The notes under the pieces are model-generated. The model did no database searches and was not told the DNA's origin. It was given only the letters and a program-made list of their open reading frames with translations. A DNA stretch of 8,777 nucleotides from assembly GCA_910588215.1 (NCBI GenBank), contig CAJUQJ010000081.1, forward strand, positions 1 to 8,777, given 5' to 3'. Below are positions 3,862 to 8,777 of this stretch, in pieces (the stretch's first letter is position 1; the number at the start of each line of letters is the position of its first letter). The stretch is from an uncultured Lachnospiraceae bacterium. Lineage in GTDB: Bacteria > Bacillota > Clostridia > Lachnospirales > Lachnospiraceae. The translations under genes were made by a program, and so were the position numbers.

Positions 3862-6705
3862 TTACAAATCACCTTCTGCTTCAGTCGCTAAATCATCCAA
3901 TTCTGAACCAGCTGTCTCCGCACCATCTGTTTCCAAACCATCTGGATTGTCGATACGCTCAATGATCTCCTCTTCTTCTGGCAATATGTCCTCTTTGACC
4001 TTCGGCTGTTCCACATCTGGCTCTTCAATCCCGGTACCGTTAATGATTCCGTACAACTTCTCGGAATAAGACAGGTCGTTACTCGATGACAGAATATCTA
4101 ATGCATCCGCTTCCGATACGCCATAATTACCGGATAACTGCGCCAATATCTGCGCATATACGCTATCTACCTCATCAGCTATTCCATACTGCTGTGCCTC
4201 CATCCGAAACAACTGGCAGCGCTCAACGCCTTCGATCAATGCATTCAGTGCCTCCATCTGCATACCCAGTTTATTATAATTCTCATAGGACCGCAGCTTC
4301 GCTCTCACTTGCAGGATAATATTACTCTTCTGCAGCAGTTCTGTTTCCTCTTCATTCAATTCTTTGCCGTAGAGCAGATCATAAACTCTCTCATACTGCC
4401 CATCATCATAGCGCTCCCGTGCTTCCTGCTTCTGCATGTAGTCTGGTATAAACATATTCACCACAATGATACATGCCGCTATAGATGTACAGAATAAAAC
4501 CACGAATATGATCTTAGTTCTGGAGATTTTTTTCTCAGGTACAGCCGGCTCTTCTGCCTTAGGCTTTTTCTCTTTCTTTGGCTTTGGCTTCTTGGGTTTC
4601 TTCTCTTTTGCTTTTTTCTTAGCGTCCTTCTCTTCCTTTTTCGCCTTCTTTTTCTTCTCCTTTTTCTTCGATTTCTTCTGATCCTCAGCGTTAAGTTCGT
4701 CTAACAATTCTCTGTTCTCGTCAGATAAAGTACCAAGGCGCATTCCATCATCGGTTCCGTCTGTATTTTTATCCGGAAGATCTTCCTCATCCTCGAGCAG
4801 GAATTCCAAAAATCTTCCAAAAGCCCCCTGCTTCTTTGGCATATCCTTCCCTTCCTTTGCCGCTTCATCTTTTGAATTTTTCTCTTTGCGCTTTTTATTT
4901 TTCTTCTTTCTATTTCCCTTCTTATCTGACGGCATATCTTCTTCCTCTTTCGGTACGATTTCCTGAATCCTGGGCTGATCCGCGTCCGATATATCTTCCT
5001 GTCCCCAGAAATCGAACGCATCGTTATTCTCCTCTGCCTCCTCCATCGGATTGCCCAAAAGAGCCATCATATCATCATCTTCCATCAAACCCTTGTCTGC
5101 CTTCTCCAACAGATCATTGATCTCCGAAAGATCCTCATCATGCCCGATGCCTGCTAAAAGTTCAGCCAGTCCTTCATCATCTTCACCTGATTCCTCCAGT
5201 GCAAAATCATCTCCCAATAACCGATCAATATCCTCCTCTGACATAGTACCGGCCGGCTCAAGTTCTTCATCTACCAGATTCAGATCGATAAGTTCCTCCG
5301 ACATAGATTCTTCCAGCATAGAATCTTCTGTTTCTGATTCTTCTGATAGTCCTTCGTCATCCGATATCAGATCACCCGCAGGACTCTCTACCTCTACGCT
5401 GATGTCATCCTTTACCGTCTCTTCCGGCTGATCCTCCTCCAGTTTCCAGTCTTCTAATATAAAGTCCTCATCCTGTTCTGTATCATCTGGCAGAATATCT
5501 TCCTCCAAATTCCAATCATCCAATGCACCGCTTTCCTCCTGCATTGACTCTTGCATCACACTATCTTCTTCCAAACTCCAATCATCTATCTCCGGCTCCT
5601 CTGATGCTACCGGCTTCTTCGCTAAAATTTCGTTCTCCAATGTCTGATTCTCCAATTCAACTTCATCATCTATCTGCCGCTCATCTGGCAAGACTGCTTC
5701 TTCCCATTCTCCTGCCTCCTGCAATTCATCCGGCAAGACTGCTTCCTCCCATTCTTCTGCCTCTTGCAATTCATCCGGCAAGACTGCTTCTTCCCATTCT
5801 CCTGCCTCTTGCAATTCATCCGGCAAGACTGCTTCCTCCCATTCTTCTGCTTCTTGCAGTTCATCCGGCAAGACTGCTTCTTCCCATTCCTCTGCTTCTT
5901 GCAGTTCTTCTGGCAAGACTGCCTCTTCCCATTCCTCTTCCTCTGGTTTCTCCATTACAAACTCATCCAATCCAATCTCTTCATCTGATAAGCCTTCTTC
6001 TGGCAAATTCTCTTCTTCCAGCAGATTTTCCTCTTCCAAAGCCCAATCTTCCAAGCCGATCCCACTTCGTATCTGTGATTCCTCCGGCAAATTATCCTCT
6101 TCTAACGCCCACTCTTCATCCAGTCCAAATTCTTCCAGTAAGTTTTCCTCTTCCAGTGCCCACTCTTCCAAAGCAAACTTTTCTGTTTCTTCAGGCTCTT
6201 CCATCAAATTCTCTTCTTCCAGTGCCCATTCTTCCAGCTCGGCTTCTTCCGGTTCGTCTGCCACCTCCGGTAAACAATCCTCTTCCACATCCCATTCTTC
6301 TAATGCAAGAGATTCCTCTTCTTCGGAATCCACTGACAGAATTTCCTCTTCCGGTGACCACTCTTTCAAATCAAAAGATTCCCAATCCTCTGATTCTTCC
6401 TGCAGATTCTCTTCTTCCGGCATCAAATTTTCTGCTACCGGACTCGTACCCATGGAAGCAAGCATCTCTTCTATGGCATCTGTGCTCAAAGCCTTATTAA
6501 ACTCTGTTACCGGCACTTGATCCAGACGGTCGTCTTGCACATGACTATCTTCTGAGTCTATCCTTTCCTGAGAAGCATCCCCAATAGATGCAAACAGCGC
6601 CTCAGGAGAATCCTGCTCCTTCTTCTTTGGCTCTGTTTCCACTTTCCCTTCACCCGCAAGCAGATTTTTCAAAAGATTATCTAAGTATTCTTCACTTGAG
6701 CTCAT
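3862..6705 (-). CDS. Large acidic repeat protein with one transmembrane segment; function unknown
   Basis: This 947-residue protein was not recognised. Residues 1-90 hold short amphipathic segments such as SSSEEYLDNLLKNLL. Residues 91-430 are extremely acidic and carry 16 tryptophans in repeats of LEEWALEEENL type, plus a 15-residue tandem array (257-344). Residues 487-552 hold FliM-like segments such as TMSEEDIDRLLG. Two lysine-rich blocks (594-620 and 676-717) flank an acidic patch. One hydrophobic helix (about 731-753, KIIFVVLFCTSIAACIIVVN) follows the basic block, so the repeats should be cytoplasmic and the last ~190 residues external. The external part (760-890) is predicted helical and TPR-like (ARERYDDGQYERVYDLLYG), then an acidic tail. 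GGAG lies seven bases before the ATG at 6705. The position between the sirtuin-like gene and hisH suggests no metabolic role. A scaffold or tether is a guess. Confidence 0.9.
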   Translation of the reverse strand: MSSSEEYLDNLLKNLLAGEGKVETEPKKKEQDSPEALFASIGDASQERIDSEDSHVQDDRLDQVPVTEFNKALSTDAIEEMLASMGTSPVAENLMPEEENLQEESEDWESFDLKEWSPEEEILSVDSEEEESLALEEWDVEEDCLPEVADEPEEAELEEWALEEENLMEEPEETEKFALEEWALEEENLLEEFGLDEEWALEEDNLPEESQIRSGIGLEDWALEEENLLEEENLPEEGLSDEEIGLDEFVMEKPEEEEWEEAVLPEELQEAEEWEEAVLPDELQEAEEWEEAVLPDELQEAGEWEEAVLPDELQEAEEWEEAVLPDELQEAGEWEEAVLPDERQIDDEVELENQTLENEILAKKPVASEEPEIDDWSLEEDSVMQESMQEESGALDDWNLEEDILPDDTEQDEDFILEDWKLEEDQPEETVKDDISVEVESPAGDLISDDEGLSEESETEDSMLEESMSEELIDLNLVDEELEPAGTMSEEDIDRLLGDDFALEESGEDDEGLAELLAGIGHDEDLSEINDLLEKADKGLMEDDDMMALLGNPMEEAEENNDAFDFWGQEDISDADQPRIQEIVPKEEEDMPSDKKGNRKKKNKKRKEKNSKDEAAKEGKDMPKKQGAFGRFLEFLLEDEEDLPDKNTDGTDDGMRLGTLSDENRELLDELNAEDQKKSKKKEKKKKAKKEEKDAKKKAKEKKPKKPKPKKEKKPKAEEPAVPEKKISRTKIIFVVLFCTSIAACIIVVNMFIPDYMQKQEARERYDDGQYERVYDLLYGKELNEEETELLQKSNIILQVRAKLRSYENYNKLGMQMEALNALIEGVERCQLFRMEAQQYGIADEVDSVYAQILAQLSGNYGVSEADALDILSSSNDLSYSEKLYGIINGTGIEEPDVEQPKVKEDILPEEEEIIERIDNPDGLETDGAETAGSELDDLATEAEGDL
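5422..5595 (-). repeat. 22-residue tryptophan repeat, second block (three units)
   Basis: Within the acidic protein, W376, W398 and W420 are spaced exactly 22 residues apart (66 bp). Their contexts are IDDWSLEEDSV, LDDWNLEEDIL and LEDWKLEEDQP. They match the first block upstream (6010-6375) in period and motif but have diverged more in sequence. Confidence 0.8.
5674..5937 (-). repeat. 45-bp tandem repeat, six units, in frame
   Basis: Six consecutive units encode [E/G]EWEEAVLP[D/E]ELQEA, with tryptophans at residues 259, 274, 289, 304, 319 and 334, exactly 15 residues apart. The units are nearly identical in DNA and differ mostly by silent changes. The middle ones alternate EEW and GEW starts, which suggests that 90-bp pairs were duplicated. 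The edges (PEEL at the start, DERQ at the end) have diverged. The unit is a multiple of three, so copy number can change without breaking the frame. Confidence 0.95.
6010..6375 (-). repeat. 22-residue tryptophan repeat, first block (about six units)
   Basis: Tryptophans at residues 116, 138, 160 and 182 are 22 apart. After a shortened 17-residue step, W199 and W221 are again 22 apart. The shared core is [LD]-[EDK]-[ED]-W-x-x-E-E-[ED]-x-L, for example LEEWALEEENL (158-168 and 180-190). DNA identity is lower than in the 45-bp array, so this looks like the older repeat. Confidence 0.85.
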
Positions 6706-6734
6706 AATTTTTCTCCAAAAAATTTTCCTGTCTC

Positions 6735-6763
6735 ATTTTAACATATACCGATGCATTACACAA
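6735..6763 (-). promoter_or_regulatory. Candidate σ70/σA-type promoter of the acidic protein gene
   Basis: Reading the minus strand, TTGTGT (6763-6758) and TAAAAT (6740-6735) are separated by exactly 17 bases. A TG one base before the -10 box (TGTTAAAAT) gives an extended -10. It lies in the 59-base gap after the sirtuin-like gene, with a start site expected near 6728. It could drive the acidic gene, hisH, hisF, ung and lysA as one unit. Confidence 0.5.
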
Positions 6764-6764
6764 C

Positions 6765-7550
6765 TTAACTCATAAAGTCTATTGCATTTGCCTGAATCCC
6801 CATTCCTCTATCTCCTATTCCCTCTCCCACCTGGTATAATCTCGAATGAACACGATACAAGAACGCCTTTTGATTATAATGAACAATCTTCTCAAATGGA
6901 AAACGAACCACCATAGGATATTCCATGCCGACCCCTAATTCCAGCACACATAGATTCCTGTTCACAGTCCCTTGCAGCCACCTGGTATATTCTCCCCAGC
7001 TTTCTAAATAACCTTCTTCTGCATATTTCGTCACTCCCAATTGATTATACCGCAGCTTACTTCCACAGTACCTACAGACAGGTTCCTGCAATGCCTGAAT
7101 CGGAAGTTCCTTCCTGTAATATTTCATGACCGCAGCATAGCTTTCGCCTGGGATGTCGCTTAATACACGACGACAATTCTGATCACACTGCATCCGCCGA
7201 AAACCGCCACATGGTGTCACAATCCTACTCTCATCAAAACCTGTTGCATATATGTAATCATCCATACACAAAGATACAATAAAATAATCTTTTCCCTCGA
7301 GCATTTCTCTCAAGTTACCATATGCCATTCTCCATTTATTCTGTGTAGGCCGAGAAAGTATCATCTTCTGTAAAAAAGGTGTTATCCACACATACTCCTC
7401 ACGGTCGCTGATTTCTTTCTCTATTTCCTGGTACCGACTGTCCTCCAATAATGCGCTCCAATCATATTGGAATTCTTCTCCCAATCCCACAAGAATCTTT
7501 TCAGCCGCATTTATTTTAGCATGTAATTGCTGCAATCTTCCATCCCCCAT
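6765..7550 (-). CDS. Divergent sirtuin-like (Sir2 fold, SirTM-like) protein, probably catalytically altered
   Basis: The 261-residue protein shows the layout of the SirTM class of Sir2 proteins, which ADP-ribosylate proteins. KILVGLGEEF (18-27) sits where the NAD-binding glycine motif should be but lacks the usual serine and PxFR. SLCMDDYIYATGFD (93-106) corresponds to TTNVDxxFxxAGFD. PCGGFRRMQC (113-122) corresponds to xQGxYxxxQC. C122, C126, C159 and C162 form a probable zinc site. LELGVGMEYPMVVRFPFE (203-220) matches the LELGVGxNTPxIIxxPF segment. The asparagine and glutamine that I recall as catalytic in SirTM are both cysteine here (C95, C114). No macrodomain or lipoate genes are adjacent. 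The start is uncertain: ATG at 7550 has a poor site, while TTG at 7535 follows a G-rich run. Family assignment rests on memory of motifs. Confidence 0.75.
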   Translation of the reverse strand: MGDGRLQQLHAKINAAEKILVGLGEEFQYDWSALLEDSRYQEIEKEISDREEYVWITPFLQKMILSRPTQNKWRMAYGNLREMLEGKDYFIVSLCMDDYIYATGFDESRIVTPCGGFRRMQCDQNCRRVLSDIPGESYAAVMKYYRKELPIQALQEPVCRYCGSKLRYNQLGVTKYAEEGYLESWGEYTRWLQGTVNRNLCVLELGVGMEYPMVVRFPFEKIVHYNQKAFLYRVHSRLYQVGEGIGDRGMGIQANAIDFMS

Positions 7551-7573
7551 CTGCCACCGACCACACCCGCACC

Positions 7574-7606
7574 AAATAAAAGCCGGGAATTTCCCAGCCT
7601 TTATTT
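7574..7606 (-). terminator. Rho-independent terminator of cheV
   Basis: AAATAAA (7574-7580) pairs with TTTATTT (7600-7606) around the inner pairs GGGAA/TTCCC (7585-7589 with 7591-7595 region) and GC/GC. Two mismatches on the plus strand become G·U pairs in minus-strand RNA, and the minus strand ends in UUUUAUUU. The orientation therefore fits cheV, which stops 21 bases earlier. The next gene starts 23 bases beyond the hairpin. Confidence 0.8.
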
Positions 7607-7609
7607 CTA

Positions 7610-7639
7610 TATATATATTTCGATTTACTATAAATTCAA
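7610..7639 (-). promoter_or_regulatory. Weak candidate promoter for the sirtuin-like gene
   Basis: TTGAAT (7639-7634), within the last codons of cheV, is followed after 16 or 18 bases by TATATA. A transcript from here would start inside the cheV terminator hairpin. AT-richness makes chance likely. The alternative is read-through from cheV. Confidence 0.22.
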
Positions 7640-8527
7640 AACCAGATCATCTACCACGCGTACAAGATTACCTATCTCCGGTTTTGAAAGCTGTGCATTG
7701 GCCCCAAGCGATGCACCCTTCCTCTTCATCTCCTCATTGACCAACGAGGAGAATATAACAACCGGGATGTCCTTCGTCTCTTCATCTGACTTAATAAGCT
7801 TCGTAAGTCTATGTCCATCCATCAACGGCATCTCGATATCTGTTATTACACACTGCACATGCTGCTTCAAAGTGCCTTCCCTCTTACACTCCTGAATAAC
7901 ATCATATGCCTGCTGTCCATTCTCCGTATGGATCAAGTTAACGTACCCTGCCTTATGTAAGGAATCCACAATTAACTTATTTAACAATGGAGAATCCTCC
8001 GCAACCAAAATAGGTACATCTATTCTATGTCTCTCACCGAGTTCTTCTATATCTGTCATCTTAAGTCCGGTTTCCGGATTGATATCCGTAACGATCTTCT
8101 CAAAATCAAGAACTATGATCAGGCGCTCGTCAAATTTAATGATTCCTGTTGATACTCCTTCTTCCGTAGTCGATACAGCAGCCCCCGGCTTAATGATATC
8201 TCTCCAGGAAACTCTGTGTATGCCAATAACAGAATCAACATGAAACGCAATATCCAACTTATTAAAGTTTGTGATGATAAATAATCCTCCCGGCTCTGAA
8301 GTCCCACGCTGCAGACAATTCTTAAGATCGATTGCCGTGATCATCGTATCACGCGGCATAAAAATACCTTCAATACTGGGATGTGCATTCGGCACCGGTG
8401 TTACAGCCTCATAGGTAATGATCTCTTTGATCTTAGCAACATTAATTCCATACGCATTACCATCCAGTCTAAACTCAAGTACCTCCAGCTCATTAGTTCC
8501 ATTTTCAAGCAGAATCTTCGTATCCAT
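7628..8527 (-). CDS. cheV: Chemotaxis protein CheV (CheW-like domain fused to a response-regulator receiver)
   Basis: CheV couples chemoreceptors to the CheA kinase in the membrane-associated receptor array and takes part in adaptation through its receiver. With ATG at 8527 it has 299 residues. The CheW-like domain (about 12-155) shows YGINVAKIKEII, the hallmark VPNAHPSIEGIFMPRDT and ITAIDLKNCL. The receiver (about 170-299) has the acidic pair E177/D178 in LVAEDSP, the phosphoacceptor D230 in VITDIEMPLMDG, a serine (S260 or S261) in VIFSSL at the switch position, and K282 in LSKPE, so it should be phosphorylatable. ATG is chosen because GAGG lies eight bases upstream. The in-frame GTG at 8536 falls inside that ribosome binding site. 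A terminator upstream and another downstream suggest a single-gene transcript. Confidence 0.96.
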   Translation of the reverse strand: MDTKILLENGTNELEVLEFRLDGNAYGINVAKIKEIITYEAVTPVPNAHPSIEGIFMPRDTMITAIDLKNCLQRGTSEPGGLFIITNFNKLDIAFHVDSVIGIHRVSWRDIIKPGAAVSTTEEGVSTGIIKFDERLIIVLDFEKIVTDINPETGLKMTDIEELGERHRIDVPILVAEDSPLLNKLIVDSLHKAGYVNLIHTENGQQAYDVIQECKREGTLKQHVQCVITDIEMPLMDGHRLTKLIKSDEETKDIPVVIFSSLVNEEMKRKGASLGANAQLSKPEIGNLVRVVDDLVLNL

Positions 8528-8560
8528 GTAATCCACCTCACGTTATTGTTATATATTTAG

Positions 8561-8590
8561 ATAATACATACTAAATCTATCCAATTGCAA
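8561..8590 (-). promoter_or_regulatory. Candidate proximal promoter of cheV
   Basis: On the minus strand TTGCAA (8590-8585) and TATTAT (8566-8561) are 18 bases apart, giving a start near 8554 and a short leader. No σ28-type flagellar promoter (TAAA...CCGATAT-like) was seen. It competes with the extended -10 farther upstream. Confidence 0.35.
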
Positions 8591-8644
8591 GTACATTTTC
8601 AATATTCTAAATATAAAATCTACTGCAATCACAAATATAGATTT

Positions 8645-8673
8645 ATTATACCATAAAAAAAATAAAAAAAAAA
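8645..8673 (-). promoter_or_regulatory. Candidate distal promoter of cheV (extended -10)
   Basis: The minus strand reads TGGTATAAT (8653-8645), a perfect extended -10. It is placed so that the T-run of the preceding terminator occupies the -35 region (TTTTTT at 8673-8668). The leader would be about 110 bases and AT-rich. Confidence 0.35.
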
Positions 8674-8702
8674 CACTATTTGCATTTTTTCGCAAATAGT
8701 GT
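8655..8702 (-). terminator. Strong Rho-independent terminator of the gene upstream of cheV
   Basis: An 11-bp stem, ACACTATTTGC (8673-8683) with GCAAATAGTGT (8692-8702), closes an eight-base loop. On the minus strand it is followed by a run of Ts broken once (8672-8655). The direction is minus, so it ends a transcript arriving from the right edge and insulates cheV. Confidence 0.9.
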
Positions 8703-8715
8703 GGACAATACTTTT

Positions 8716-8777
8716 TTAATTCGACATACCCTCAAAACCGAACCTGATGATCTTCCTACAATGATCTTTCCAGACAA
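8716..8777 (-). CDS. Possible 3' end of an unidentified gene (partial)
   Basis: From the right edge one minus-strand frame reads VWKDHCRKIIRFGFEGMSN and stops at TAA (8718-8716), 13 bases before the strong terminator hairpin. That spacing suits a gene end. A second frame is also open through the edge and runs into the hairpin (stopping at a TAG inside it), so the choice is not firm. The product is not identifiable from 19 residues. Confidence 0.35.
   Translation of the reverse strand, partial: VWKDHCRKIIRFGFEGMSN

Noticed and set aside
3225..3872. Longer HisH start at 3872
   Set aside because: It overlaps the preceding gene and adds nine residues before the conserved MVAVIDYDAGN. AGAGG is correctly spaced for the ATG at 3845.
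5674..5937. Regular 45-bp repeats considered as a CRISPR array
   Set aside because: The units are contiguous without unique spacers, keep the reading frame and encode a 15-residue protein repeat.
5523..6500. Plus-strand open frame of 325 codons rich in proline, leucine and isoleucine
   Set aside because: It lies wholly opposite the acidic repeat gene. GAA/GAG-rich codons read on the other strand seldom give stops, and the repetitive product simply mirrors the repeats. There is no family resemblance.
7628..8536. GTG start for cheV at 8536
   Set aside because: It lies within the Shine-Dalgarno sequence that serves the ATG at 8527, and family members begin MDTKILLE.
8680..8777. Alternative right-edge frame ending inside the terminator hairpin
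   Set aside because: Its stop lies in the hairpin stem, which would be poor placement for a gene end. The frame stopping at 8716 suits the terminator better, though neither is certain.

Overview
The window looks like chromosomal DNA from a motile Clostridia, most likely a Lachnospiraceae relative. The clues are an AT-leaning, moderate-GC composition, a CheV-type coupling protein, an 'HAFLASN' variant of LysA, a SirTM-like sirtuin relative, and strong GGAG/AGGAG ribosome binding sites. The genus cannot be fixed from the sequence. All confident genes lie on the minus strand, so they are transcribed from right to left.

Layout from the right edge in the direction of transcription: (1) the possible last codons of an unidentified gene, followed by a strong terminator (8655-8702); (2) cheV, encoding a CheW domain fused to a receiver, ending at a hairpin terminator (7574-7606); (3) a 261-residue sirtuin-like protein with four cysteines in a zinc-knuckle arrangement but with substituted catalytic positions; (4) a 947-residue, extremely acidic, repeat-rich protein with one transmembrane segment and its own good candidate promoter (6735-6763); (5) hisH; (6) a ~217-bp multi-hairpin inverted-repeat element between hisH and hisF; (7) hisF; (8) ung; (9) a possible 25-codon ORF overlapping the next start; (10) lysA. 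Two hairpins at the left edge (14-42 and 62-98) separate lysA from a convergent plus-strand gene that lies outside the window.

How the genes fit together: HisH and HisF are the glutaminase and cyclase halves of imidazole-glycerol-phosphate synthase (histidine pathway, with an AICAR by-product). Ung removes uracil from DNA. LysA makes lysine from meso-diaminopimelate. From the 947-residue gene to lysA there is no convincing terminator and most gaps are short, so these genes may form one transcription unit. CheV belongs to chemotaxis.

The most unusual items are three. First, the structured element that breaks the hisH-hisF pair and ends only 17 bases from the hisF start codon. Second, the acidic membrane protein: it carries a 22-residue tryptophan repeat interrupted by a near-perfect 15-residue (45-bp) tandem array, plus FliM-N-terminus-like motifs, and it sits two genes from cheV. 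Third, the degenerate sirtuin, whose two expected catalytic positions are both cysteine. No complete new defence or mobile system is visible. No CRISPR array, tRNA or rRNA was recognised.
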